Positions 24,955 through 33,189 of a stretch of 64,000 nt of DNA are shown here, in pieces. Under the pieces are notes generated by a model that did no database searches, was not told where the DNA came from, and was given only the letters and a program-made list of their open reading frames with translations. Source of the DNA: Leucobacter sp. OLIS6 (GTDB lineage: Bacteria; Actinomycetota; Actinomycetes; Actinomycetales; Microbacteriaceae); NCBI RefSeq assembly GCF_002752355.1, contig NZ_MRAV01000010.1, positions 62,001 through 126,000 on the forward strand. Reading direction: 5' to 3'. Every line of letters starts with the position of its first letter. The first letter of the stretch is position 1. A program made the position numbers and the translations under genes.

Positions 24955-25932
24955 CTACGGCTGCAGCAGCACCTTGCCGGCTCGGCCCGGTGCGAAGTTG
25001 CGCGCCGCCGCCTCGGCGATCTGCTCGAGCGGGTAGGCGTGGTCGACGGGCAGGGTGACCGTGCCGTCGACGATCCGCTCGACGAGCTCGGTGAACAGTT
25101 CGCGCTGCCGCGGGGCGGGGGTGGCTGCCGACACCTTGGTGCCCCAGAAGCCGCGCACGGTGAGCTGCTTGAAGATGATGTCGGTCGAGGCGAGTTCGAG
25201 CGCGGGCGATTCCATCGCGCCGAAGACCACGAGGGTGCCTCCGGTGCCGAGCAGCGACAGCAGCTCGCCGGCGGAGGCGCCGCCGACCGAGTCGATGGCG
25301 CCGAGGATCGGGGATCCGCCGGTGATCTCGGCGACGCGATCGCGCCAGCCGTCGTCGTCGGTCGCGATCGCGTGCGGCACGCCCTCCGCCGCGAGGCTCG
25401 CCACGGCGTCGGCGCGGCGCACGAGCGAGACGGCGCCGATGCCGCGTGACTCGGCGAGCTGGGCGACCATGCGCCCGACGGCCCCGTTGCCGGCGTTGAG
25501 CACGAGCCAGTCGCCGGCGGCCAGCCCGAGGGAGTCGAGCACGCTGATCGCGCTGAACGGCATGGAGCCGAGCTGCGCGACCTGCTCGTCGCTCAGCGCG
25601 TCGGGGACGGGGATCGCGGACTCCGCGGCGACGACGAACGCCTCGGCCCAGGTGCCGGATCCGCGCCCGACCGAGACCCGCTGCCCGACCTCGAGGCCGG
25701 TGACCCCCGCGCCGAGCGCGTCGATCGTGCCGCCCGCCTCGCTGCCGGCGAGAGCCGGAAGCTCGGGTCGGATCCCGTAGCGGCCCATGACGGTCAGCAG
25801 GTCGTGGTTGTGGATCGGGGCGAAGCGGGTGCGCACCCGAACCTGTCCCGGACCGGGTTCGGGCAGGGGTGCGTCGTGCACCGCGAGCACCTCGCCGGGG
25901 CGGCCGAATTCGGAGTAGCTGAGTGCGCGCAT
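24955..25932 (-). CDS. Zinc-type alcohol dehydrogenase superfamily / quinone oxidoreductase-like
   Basis: A 325-residue medium-chain dehydrogenase/reductase. N-terminal GroES-like domain with LSYSEFGRPGEVLAVHDAPL and a substrate-side HNHDLLTVMGRYG segment; the Rossmann half has WLVLNAGNGAVGRMVAQLAES, close to the AxxGxxG nucleotide motif. No zinc-ligand cysteines are evident, so it is probably a quinone oxidoreductase or enoyl reductase using NADPH. The ATG at 25932 has ACGAGG upstream. It lies downstream of the flavin reductase gene on the same strand with a 96-base gap, so co-transcription is possible but not obvious. Confidence 0.83.
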   Translation of the reverse strand: MRALSYSEFGRPGEVLAVHDAPLPEPGPGQVRVRTRFAPIHNHDLLTVMGRYGIRPELPALAGSEAGGTIDALGAGVTGLEVGQRVSVGRGSGTWAEAFVVAAESAIPVPDALSDEQVAQLGSMPFSAISVLDSLGLAAGDWLVLNAGNGAVGRMVAQLAESRGIGAVSLVRRADAVASLAAEGVPHAIATDDDGWRDRVAEITGGSPILGAIDSVGGASAGELLSLLGTGGTLVVFGAMESPALELASTDIIFKQLTVRGFWGTKVSAATPAPRQRELFTELVERIVDGTVTLPVDHAYPLEQIAEAAARNFAPGRAGKVLLQP

Positions 25933-26028
25933 GGATCCTCGTTTCGTCGGTGACGCTCGCAGGCTACTCCGCGGATCCGGGCGCGCACGCAGAATCCGGG
26001 TGGAACTCGCTGCGGGCGAACGGCGGGA

Positions 26029-26583
26029 TCAGATCATGTACTCGAGTTCGCGGTAGGCGCCGCGGTAGAAGAGCAGGGGGTCGCGCTCTGGGTCCGTGGA
26101 GATGCCGGTGACGCGGACGAGGAAGATGAGGTGGTCGCCCGCCTCGACCTCGCGTTCGACCTCGCCGGCGACCCAGCCGGTGACGGCGTCGAGGGTGGGG
26201 GCTCCGTTGCTCTCGGACGGGTGCCAGGCGACGCCCTGCCACTTGTCGGTGCCGGAGCGCGCGAACTGGGAGCTGAGGTGCTGCTGCTCGGCGCTCAGGA
26301 AGTTGACGACGATGCGGCCGTGCTCGCGCACCGAGGCGAGGCTCTGCGAGGTGCGGGCGATGGAGAAGGAGATGAGCGGGGGGTCGATCGAGACGCTGTA
26401 GAACGACTGGCAGGTGAAGCCGACGGGACCGTCGACCCCGTGGGTGGTGATGACGGTGACGCCGGAGGCGAAGCCGCCCATCGCGTCGCGGTATTCGCGG
26501 TCGTCGAAGCTGCGCGGGGTTGCTCGTTCGCCGTGCTCGGGCGGGGTCGCGACCGCGGTGCCGGTGATCGTTTCGGTGCTCAC
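26029..26583 (-). CDS. Flavin reductase (HpaC/DszD-like), likely partner of the divergent monooxygenases
   Basis: A 184-residue split-barrel flavin reductase. The core is MGGFASGVTVITTHGVDGPVGF, then CQSFYSVSIDPPLISFSI, the segment FLSAEQQHLSSQFA and the closing GDHLIFLVRV. Such enzymes reduce free FMN with NAD(P)H and hand it to two-component monooxygenases. The GTG start at 26583 is set by GGAGGAAACGGAG upstream; in-frame ATGs further upstream lie in the divergent promoter region. It is divergent from the two luciferase-like monooxygenases, which need exactly this activity. Confidence 0.87.
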   Translation of the reverse strand: MSTETITGTAVATPPEHGERATPRSFDDREYRDAMGGFASGVTVITTHGVDGPVGFTCQSFYSVSIDPPLISFSIARTSQSLASVREHGRIVVNFLSAEQQHLSSQFARSGTDKWQGVAWHPSESNGAPTLDAVTGWVAGEVEREVEAGDHLIFLVRVTGISTDPERDPLLFYRGAYRELEYMI

Positions 26584-26663
26584 GCGCCGTTCTCCGTTTC
26601 CTCCGGCGAGGCGTCCGCCGGATTCGAGGTTCGTGCCGGGCCCGGGTAGTCGGACCGAGTCCC

Positions 26664-26694
26664 GTTCATAAGCTTGCAGCATGGCTTCCATAAC
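26664..26694 (+). repeat. Direct repeat copy 1: promoter plus five-codon minicistron
   Basis: This 31-base unit matches 26779-26809 with only five mismatches in the alignment. It contains TAAGCT, six bases, then ATG at 26681, which opens a five-codon frame (MASIT, TGA). The second copy has the same TAAGCT-N6-ATG but opens the monooxygenase gene (MSPIT...). Confidence 0.6.
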
Positions 26695-26758
26695 GTGACG
26701 GAAAATGACGTATCGCCCTGGGCGGCGCATTCCCGCGCTGTCATCGAGCGTCATCTGC

Positions 26759-26789
26759 TTGATTCGACCCGACCGCATGTTCATAAGCT
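26759..26789 (+). promoter_or_regulatory. Promoter of the monooxygenase operon, leaderless
   Basis: TTGATT at 26759-26764 and TAAGCT at 26784-26789 (CATAAG at 26782-26787 gives 17-base spacing). ATG 26796 follows TAAGCT by six bases, so translation probably starts at the 5-prime end of the mRNA. Confidence 0.5.
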
Positions 26790-26809
26790 ACCGGCATGTC
26801 TCCCATAAC
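26779..26809 (+). repeat. Direct repeat copy 2, overlapping the monooxygenase start
   Basis: GTTCATAAGCT is identical to copy 1, followed by GCATG-CT-CCATAAC with few changes. The repeat covers the -10 box and the first five codons. Confidence 0.6.
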
Positions 26810-28127
26810 TGGATCGAAATCGATCGACGTCCCGTTCACCGTCGGCGTCGCGCTCGACGGCGCCGGATGGCACCCCGCAGCCTGGCGCGAGCCGAGCTCG
26901 CGCGCCGACGCCCTCTTCGCCGCCGAGACCTGGGTCGAGCTCGCCGAAACCGCCGAAGCCGCCGGGCTCGACTACCTCACCATCGCCGACGAACTGGCGC
27001 CCCAGGCCGACCCCGCCGACCCGGCGAACGGCGGATCGACCGTACTCGGCCGCCTCGACGCCGCACTCCTCGCCGACTGGATCGCGCCGCGCACGAGCCG
27101 GATCGGGCTGATCCCCACCGTCACCACCACGCACACCGAACCGTTCCACGTCGCCACCGGGCTCCAGACCCTCGACCACGTCTCGACCGGTCGCGCCGGC
27201 TGGCAGCTGCGGATCTCGGCAGACGCCGCATCCGCCGCCGCGTTCGGCCGCAGGCCCGCCCCCGAGATCGATCGCGACGCCGTCGCGTTCGGCGCCCCCG
27301 ACGCCGGTCTCGACGAACTGCTCGCCGACGCCGCCGACTCCGCCGAGGTCGCCCGCCGCCTCTGGGACAGCTGGGAGGACGACGCCGAGATCCGCGACGC
27401 CGCTACCGGCCGATTCCTCGACCGCGATCGCGTGCACCCCATCGACTTCGCGAGCGAGCGCTTCAGCATCGCCGGACCCTCGATCGTGCCGCGCTCGCCG
27501 CAGGGGCAGCTGCCCGTCGTGGTGCTCGCGCACTCCGCACCCGTCGCGGAGCTCGCGGCACGGATCGCCGACGTGGTGATCGTGACCCCCGAGAGCTCCT
27601 CGCCCCGAGCCGGGGCCTGGCGTGGCCGCTCGGTCGCCGAGATCGTCGCCGGGATCCGCGCCATCGAACGGGATCCCGGCATCGCCGAGGCCCGCACCGC
27701 CTCGGGCCTCGGGCCGCTGCGCATCGTCGCCGACCTGGTGCTCGCTCTCGACACGACCGGGGAACCCGCGGTGGAACGGCTGGTGCGCCTCGACGCGCTC
27801 GCAGGCTCGCCCTTCGCGGCGTCGAGCGACGCCCGGGTGCTCGCGGGATCGGCCGACGAGGCCGCCGCGCTGATCGCCGCGTGGCGGGCCGCCGGGATCG
27901 ACGGTGTGCGCCTGCGCCCGCTGACCCTCCCCGCGGATCTGCGCACTATCGGCGCCGAACTGCTGCCGATCCTGCGCGAACGCGGGATCGCGTCCGCGCG
28001 CACCGGATCCGCTGCCGGATCCACCGCGGCCGCCGAACCCGACCCGACCGCCCACCACCTGCGCACCCGCTTCGGCCTCGGCCGCGCGGGCAACCGCTAC
28101 GCCACCCGAACGGAGACCGCCGCATGA
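26796..28127 (+). CDS. Luciferase-like flavin-dependent monooxygenase (LLM class)
   Basis: A 443-residue TIM-barrel monooxygenase of the bacterial luciferase family. Residues 10-150 show VGVALDGAGWHPAAWREPSS, LAETAEAAGLDYLTIADEL and the HVSTGRAGWQLRIS region, which is the FMN-binding strand in this family. VARRLWDSWEDDAEIRDAAT is the helix seen in NtaA/SnaA-type members. The glycine- and proline-rich C-terminus is divergent. It uses FMNH2 from a separate reductase (gene at 26029). Its last bases overlap the next monooxygenase gene (ATGA). Substrate is unknown. Confidence 0.87.
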   Translation: MSPITGSKSIDVPFTVGVALDGAGWHPAAWREPSSRADALFAAETWVELAETAEAAGLDYLTIADELAPQADPADPANGGSTVLGRLDAALLADWIAPRTSRIGLIPTVTTTHTEPFHVATGLQTLDHVSTGRAGWQLRISADAASAAAFGRRPAPEIDRDAVAFGAPDAGLDELLADAADSAEVARRLWDSWEDDAEIRDAATGRFLDRDRVHPIDFASERFSIAGPSIVPRSPQGQLPVVVLAHSAPVAELAARIADVVIVTPESSSPRAGAWRGRSVAEIVAGIRAIERDPGIAEARTASGLGPLRIVADLVLALDTTGEPAVERLVRLDALAGSPFAASSDARVLAGSADEAAALIAAWRAAGIDGVRLRPLTLPADLRTIGAELLPILRERGIASARTGSAAGSTAAAEPDPTAHHLRTRFGLGRAGNRYATRTETAA

Positions 28128-30019
28128 GCGCCGCACCCGAATCCGCCCGCAGGGTGCACCTCGTCGCCCACTTCCCGGGCGTCAACAGCACCACCGTCTG
28201 GAGCGATCCCGCCTCGGGCAGCCACATCGACTTCGAGTCGTTCCGCCGATTCGCGCAGACCGCCGAGCGCGGCCGCTTCGACTACGTGTTCCTCGCCGAG
28301 GGGCTGCGCCTGCGCGAGCACGGCGGCCGGATCCACGACCTCGACGTCGCCGGGCGCCCCGCGACCCTCGCGATCCTCACCGCGATGGCGTCGGTGACCC
28401 GCAGCATCGGCGTGGTCGGCACGCTGTCGAGCACGTTCAACGAGCCGGTCGAGCTGGCTCGTCAGCTCGCGACCATCGACCACCTCTCGGGCGGCCGGGT
28501 CGGCTGGAACGTCGTGACGTCGCCCGACGCGTTCCACGGCGGCAACTTCCGCCGCGGCGGATTCCTGCCCTACGCCGAGCGCTACAGGCGGGCAGAGGAG
28601 TTCGTCGAGCTCGCGAAGGAGCTGTGGGACTCGTGGGAGGCGGGAGCGATCCTCGCCGACCGCGCCGCGGGCCGCTTCGTGGATCCCGAGCGGGTGCGCC
28701 GCGTCGTGCACCGGGGACCGCAGTTCGATGTGAGCGCGACGAGCACGGTGCCGCGCAGTCCGCAGGGCTACCCCGTGATCGTGCAGGCGGGCGACTCGCC
28801 GGCCGGCCGTGACTTCGCCGCGGCGAACGCCGAGATCATCTTCTCCCGGCACACGGGCTTCGCCGACGGCCAGCGCTTCTACCGCGACGTGAAGGGCCGC
28901 CTGCCCGCCGCGGGCCGCACCGAGGAGTCGCTGCTGATCCTGCCCGGGGCCACCTTCGCCCTCGGCGACACCGACGCCGATGCGCGGGAGCGCTCGCGCG
29001 AGATCGCGCTCGCCCAGACCAGCCCGCAGACGGCGATCGCGTGGATCGAGGCGATCTGGGGCCGTGAGCTGCCGGGCCTCGACCCCGACGGCGCGCTGCC
29101 CGCGCAGGAGCCTGGCGACGGCGATCAGCGGCAGGGGCAGGTCTCGACCCGTGTCGAGGATCGCGTGGCGCGGGCCGAGCAGCTGCGCGAGCGGGCGCGG
29201 CGCGAGGGTCTGACCCTGCGCGAGCTCGTCGCCGCCGAGACCGCGCAGCACACGCTCGTCGGATCGCCCGGGACCGTCGCGGCCGAGATCGACCGATACG
29301 TACGCGAGCGCGCCTCCGATGGGTTCGTGCTCGTGCCGCACATCACGCCGGGCGGCCTCGACGAGTTCGTCGACCGGGTCGTGCCGCTGCTGCAGGAGCG
29401 GGGCGTCTTCCGCACCGAGTACGAGGCGGATCCGGTGACGGGGGCCGCGCCGACGCTGCGTCGCACGCTCGGTCTGCCGACCCCGCCGCGGCCCCGCACC
29501 GAGGTGCGCCGGGTGCACGTCTCGGATCCCCTCGCGAAGCCGCTGCTCGACGACCTGGAACGCGAGTACGACGCCCGCTACGGGGTCGAGGTGTTCGGCG
29601 AGCCGGCCTCGACCGAACTCGCGCGCTACCCGGCCGAGGCCTTCGCCGAGCCCCACGGCGGCGCGTTCCTCGTGCTGCTGCGCGACGGCGAGCCGATCTC
29701 GGGCGGCGCGTTCATGCGGCACAGCGACGACACCGCCGAGTTCAAGCGCATCTGGACCCGGCCCGACCACCGCGGTCGCGGCGTCGCCAAGGTGGTGCTC
29801 ACCGAGCTGGAGCGCGAAGCCGCCCGCCTCGGCTACTCGCGGGTCTACCTGACCACCGGCCCGCGCCAGCCCGAGGCCGTCGCGCTCTACCTGGGGCACG
29901 GCTACACCCCGCTCTTCGATCCCGCGCTCCCCGCCGACGAGGTCGGCGTGCACCCCTTCGAGAAGCCCCTGGCGCCGGTCGGCGTCGCGGGCGCGACGGC
30001 ACAGGAGGCCGCAGCATGA
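28124..30019 (+). CDS. NtaA/SnaA-type monooxygenase fused to a GNAT acetyltransferase
   Basis: A 631-residue two-domain enzyme. Residues 10-430 are an NtaA/SnaA/DszA-class flavin monooxygenase: ERGRFDYVFLAEGLRLREHG, RQLATIDHLSGGRVGWNVVTS, YRRAEEFVELAKELWDSWE and VPRSPQGYPVIVQAGDSPAGRDFAA style motifs. From about residue 458 a GNAT domain follows, with AFLVLLRDGEPISGGAFMRH and the acetyl-CoA loop HRGRGVAKVV near 550, then YLGHGYTPLF. In B. subtilis, separate acetyltransferase and LLM enzymes act in sequence on S-substituted cysteines; here the two activities appear joined. It overlaps both neighbours by four bases. Substrate inferred only from the neighbourhood. Confidence 0.9.
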   Translation: MSAAPESARRVHLVAHFPGVNSTTVWSDPASGSHIDFESFRRFAQTAERGRFDYVFLAEGLRLREHGGRIHDLDVAGRPATLAILTAMASVTRSIGVVGTLSSTFNEPVELARQLATIDHLSGGRVGWNVVTSPDAFHGGNFRRGGFLPYAERYRRAEEFVELAKELWDSWEAGAILADRAAGRFVDPERVRRVVHRGPQFDVSATSTVPRSPQGYPVIVQAGDSPAGRDFAAANAEIIFSRHTGFADGQRFYRDVKGRLPAAGRTEESLLILPGATFALGDTDADARERSREIALAQTSPQTAIAWIEAIWGRELPGLDPDGALPAQEPGDGDQRQGQVSTRVEDRVARAEQLRERARREGLTLRELVAAETAQHTLVGSPGTVAAEIDRYVRERASDGFVLVPHITPGGLDEFVDRVVPLLQERGVFRTEYEADPVTGAAPTLRRTLGLPTPPRPRTEVRRVHVSDPLAKPLLDDLEREYDARYGVEVFGEPASTELARYPAEAFAEPHGGAFLVLLRDGEPISGGAFMRHSDDTAEFKRIWTRPDHRGRGVAKVVLTELEREAARLGYSRVYLTTGPRQPEAVALYLGHGYTPLFDPALPADEVGVHPFEKPLAPVGVAGATAQEAAA

Positions 30020-31143
30020 CCCTCACCGCAGACCCCACGACCGACGACCGACAGGTCGCCGATCCCGCGAGCGCGGTCCCGGCGGACGATCGGGATCCGG
30101 CGCGATCGACCCGCGCCGGATCCGACGGCGACGCCCTCCGCGTCGTGCCGCTGCGCCACTGGTGGCGCTGGGCGTTCAGCGCGGTCGCGGTGTTCGTGAT
30201 CGCGCAGCTCGCCTGGACACTGTTCGCCAACGAGCAGTGGCGCTGGCCGGTGTTCGCCGAGTACTTCTTCAACGAGGCGGTGCTGCGCGGACTCTGGCTG
30301 ACCCTCTGGCTCACGGCGGTCTCGGCCGCGCTCGGCTTCGTGCTCGGCGCGGTGCTCGCCCTCGCCCGGCTCTCGGGCTCGGCCCTGCTGAGCTCCTTCG
30401 CCTGGGGGTACACCTGGTTCTTCCGCTCGATCCCGCTCGTCGTGCAGCTCGTGCTCTGGTTCAACCTCGGCTACCTGTTCCCGACGCTCGGCCTCGGCAC
30501 CCCGTTCACCACCGACTTCTGGATCGTCGAGTTCGACACGACCCGCCTCATCTCGGCGACCGTCGCCGCGATCCTCGGCCTCTCGCTGCACCAGGCCGCC
30601 TACTCGGCCGAGATCATCCGCGGCGGGCTGCTGTCGGTCGATCAGGGCCAGATCGAGGCGGCGAAGGCGCTCGGGATCCCGCGCAGCCGGCGCTTCTTCC
30701 GGATCGTCCTGCCGCAGGCGGCCCGCGCGATCGTTCCGAACGCGTTCAACGAGGTGATCGGCCTGCTGAAGGGCACCTCGGTGGTGTTCGTGCTGGCCCT
30801 GCCCGAGCTGTTCTACACCGTGCAGGTCGTCTACAACCGCAACCAGCAGGTGGTGCCGCTGCTGCTCGTCGCGGCCGTCTGGTACACGATCTTCACCACG
30901 GTGCTGAGCATCGTGCAGTACGCGATCGAGCGCCGCTTCGCCCGGGGATCCGTGCGGGAGCTGCCGCCGACGCCGCTGCAGCGGCTGCGGTCGGGGATCC
31001 GCCGTCTCGGTGGATCGGGGCGTCGGGGTTCGGGCTCCGGCTCCGCTCCCGCCTCGCGTTCGCGCGGGATCCCGGTCTCGCTGTCCGAGCACTCCGTCGC
31101 TGCGCTCCGCGCCGACGCGCGCACCCTGGGAGGCGTCGCATGA
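30016..31143 (+). CDS. Polar amino acid-type ABC importer permease
   Basis: A 375-residue permease of the HisMQ family. A 45-residue hydrophilic N-terminus and a Ser/Gly/Arg-rich 60-residue tail flank the canonical core: GLWLTLWLTAVSAALGFVLG, then RSIPLVVQLVLWFN, the EAAKALGIPRSRRFFRIVLPQA loop that docks the ATPase, and GTSVVFVLALPELF. It sits in the inner membrane and probably works as a homodimer, since only one permease gene is present for two binding proteins. It starts inside the stop of the monooxygenase-GNAT gene and ends in the ATPase start. Confidence 0.92.
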   Translation: MTLTADPTTDDRQVADPASAVPADDRDPARSTRAGSDGDALRVVPLRHWWRWAFSAVAVFVIAQLAWTLFANEQWRWPVFAEYFFNEAVLRGLWLTLWLTAVSAALGFVLGAVLALARLSGSALLSSFAWGYTWFFRSIPLVVQLVLWFNLGYLFPTLGLGTPFTTDFWIVEFDTTRLISATVAAILGLSLHQAAYSAEIIRGGLLSVDQGQIEAAKALGIPRSRRFFRIVLPQAARAIVPNAFNEVIGLLKGTSVVFVLALPELFYTVQVVYNRNQQVVPLLLVAAVWYTIFTTVLSIVQYAIERRFARGSVRELPPTPLQRLRSGIRRLGGSGRRGSGSGSAPASRSRGIPVSLSEHSVAALRADARTLGGVA

Positions 31144-31973
31144 GCGCCGTCGCGACCGCGACCGGCTCCGCCGGGCTCGGTGCCGCTGAGCCCGCCGCCG
31201 ATGCGGCCGCAGCCACGGGCCGCGTCGAGATCGCGGGCGTCCACAAGTCCTACGCCGCCGGTCCCGTGCTGAGCGACGTCTCGCTGACCGTCGAACCCGG
31301 CGAGGTGCTCGCCCTGATCGGGCCGTCGGGCTCCGGCAAGTCCACGCTGCTTCGCGCGATCAACCACCTCGAGACGATCGACGCGGGATCCATCACGATC
31401 GACGGCGACTACATCGGCTACGAGCGCCGCGGGGACCGCCTGCACGAACTGCCCGAGAAACGGGTGCTGCAGCGCCGCACCCGGGTCGGCATGGTGTTCC
31501 AGAACTTCAACCTGTTCCCGCACCTCACCGCGCTCGAGAACGTGATCGAGGCGCCCCTCGCACTCGGACGTTCGAGCCGTGCCGACGCCGTGGCCCGGGC
31601 GCGCGAGCTGCTCGCCTCGGTGGGCCTGGCCGACCGCGCCGAGCACTATCCGCGTCAGCTCTCGGGCGGACAGCAGCAGCGCGTCGCCATCGCCCGCGCG
31701 CTCGCCCTCGATCCCGACGTGCTGCTCTTCGACGAACCGACGAGCGCGCTCGATCCGGAACTCGTCGGCGAGGTGCTCGCCGTGATCCAGCGCCTCGCGC
31801 ACCACGGCACCACCCTCGTGATCGTCACCCACGAGATCGCGTTCGCCGCCTCCGTCGCCGACCGCGTCGCGTTCCTCGACGGCGGCCGCCTGCTCGAGGT
31901 CGGGCCGCCCGAGCGGGTGCTGCGCGATCCCGAGCATCCCCGCACCCGCGAGTTCCTCGAGAAGGTGCTCTGA
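31140..31973 (+). CDS. Polar amino acid-type ABC importer ATPase
   Basis: A 277-residue ATPase of the GlnQ/HisP class. Walker A GPSGSGKST (61-69), Q-loop VFQNFNLFPHLTALENV, signature LSGGQQQRVAIARAL (about 174), Walker B VLLFDEPTSALDPE, H-loop VTHEIAFA. A 25-residue Ala-rich N-terminal extension precedes the domain. It overlaps the permease gene by four bases and powers import with the two binding proteins encoded next. Family is certain; solute is not. Confidence 0.94.
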   Translation: MSAVATATGSAGLGAAEPAADAAAATGRVEIAGVHKSYAAGPVLSDVSLTVEPGEVLALIGPSGSGKSTLLRAINHLETIDAGSITIDGDYIGYERRGDRLHELPEKRVLQRRTRVGMVFQNFNLFPHLTALENVIEAPLALGRSSRADAVARARELLASVGLADRAEHYPRQLSGGQQQRVAIARALALDPDVLLFDEPTSALDPELVGEVLAVIQRLAHHGTTLVIVTHEIAFAASVADRVAFLDGGRLLEVGPPERVLRDPEHPRTREFLEKVL

Positions 31974-32061
31974 CGACGACGGGCCCGCCCGACCCCCGCT
32001 TCACCGTTTCACCGCTTCACCTCGACCATCCATCACCGCCTCCAGAATCAGGACCCCGCGC

Positions 32062-33099
32062 ATGCCCGCTCCCCAGCAGACCCCCGACCGCTCCCGCCAC
32101 CGACGGCCCGGCCGCGCGGCAGCCACCGCGACCGCCTCGGCGGCCCTCATCGCCGTGCTCGCCGTCGCCGGCCTCGCCGGATGCAGCTCGTCCGGCTCCG
32201 CCGCCTCCGCGACGGGCGATTCGTCGACCGCGAAATCGCCGTTCGATCTCTCGACGAAGAACCTGAAGGAGCGCCCGCACATCGACCCCGTGCCCGAGGC
32301 CGTGGCCGCGCTCAAGGAGAGCGGCTTCACCCCCGTGCAACCCGGCAAGCTGACCGTCGCGCTCGGCGCCTACGTGCCGCCCACCTCGTTCCTCGCCGAG
32401 GACGACAACCGCACCTTCGTCGGCAGCGACCCCGACATCGCGAACCTCATCGCCGACGGCCTCGGCCTGGAGTTCGCCCCCGAGAACGTGGCCTGGGCCG
32501 ACTGGCCGCTCGGCATCGAGTCGGGCAAATACGACCTCGGCGTCACCAACATCACCGTTACCGAGGAGCGCAAGGACCTCTTCGACTTCGCCACCTACCG
32601 GCAGGACGTCGTCGCGTTCGAGGTGAAGAAGGGCAGCAAGATCACCAAGATCTCGAAGGCGGCCGACGTCTCCGGGCTCAAGGTCGTGGTCGGCAGCGGC
32701 ACCAATCAGGAGAAGATCCTGCTGAACTGGTTCGCCGAGAACAAGAAGGCCGGCCTGCCCCCGGGCGAGCCCGTCTACTACGAGGATCAGGCGGCCGCCG
32801 GCCTCGCCCTCTCGTCCGGACGCGTCGACGCGATCCTCGGCCCGAACGCCGCGGCCTCGTTCCGCGCCGCTACCACCGGCCAGAGCACCGTCGTCGGCAC
32901 CCTCAACGGCGGCTACCCCGCGACCGCCGAGATCGGTGCGACCACCAAGAAGGGCAACGGGCTCGCGAAGCCCGTGCAGATCGTACTGAACCACCTCATC
33001 AAGAACGGCGAGTACGACACCGTGCTGAAGCGCTGGGCCACCGAGGCCGAGGCGATCCCCGAGTCTCGCATCAACCCGCCGGGCCTGCCCCGGCCCTGA
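32062..33099 (+). CDS. Amino acid-type ABC substrate-binding lipoprotein 1
   Basis: A 345-residue type-3 periplasmic-binding-fold lipoprotein. Signal peptide with lipobox GLAGC (Cys41), then a Ser-rich tether and SPFDLSTKNLKERPHID. The binding core has KLTVALGAYVPPTSFLAEDD, then GSDPDIANLIADGLGLEF, and DWPLGIESGKYDLGVTNITV. It differs from typical family members in the Tyr-Asp-Leu-Gly-Val-Thr-Asn-Ile solute strand. It is closely similar to the next gene, so a tandem duplication occurred. It captures the solute outside the membrane for the importer at 30016-31973. Confidence 0.92.
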   Translation: MPAPQQTPDRSRHRRPGRAAATATASAALIAVLAVAGLAGCSSSGSAASATGDSSTAKSPFDLSTKNLKERPHIDPVPEAVAALKESGFTPVQPGKLTVALGAYVPPTSFLAEDDNRTFVGSDPDIANLIADGLGLEFAPENVAWADWPLGIESGKYDLGVTNITVTEERKDLFDFATYRQDVVAFEVKKGSKITKISKAADVSGLKVVVGSGTNQEKILLNWFAENKKAGLPPGEPVYYEDQAAAGLALSSGRVDAILGPNAAASFRAATTGQSTVVGTLNGGYPATAEIGATTKKGNGLAKPVQIVLNHLIKNGEYDTVLKRWATEAEAIPESRINPPGLPRP

Positions 33100-33123
33100 A
33101 ACGCGCCACTGTCTGACCGGGCT

Positions 33124-33156
33124 CGCGGCCGGTCGCGCGATCCGCGACCGGCCGCG
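33124..33156 (+). terminator. Hairpin between the two binding-protein genes
   Basis: A 14-bp perfect stem (arms 33124-33137 and 33143-33156, CGCGGCCGGTCGCG) with a CGATC loop, 24 bases after the first binding-protein stop. It could separate expression of the two copies. Confidence 0.6.
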
Positions 33157-33189
33157 CCGCAGCCATCCCGAACCCACCAGGAGCCTCCC

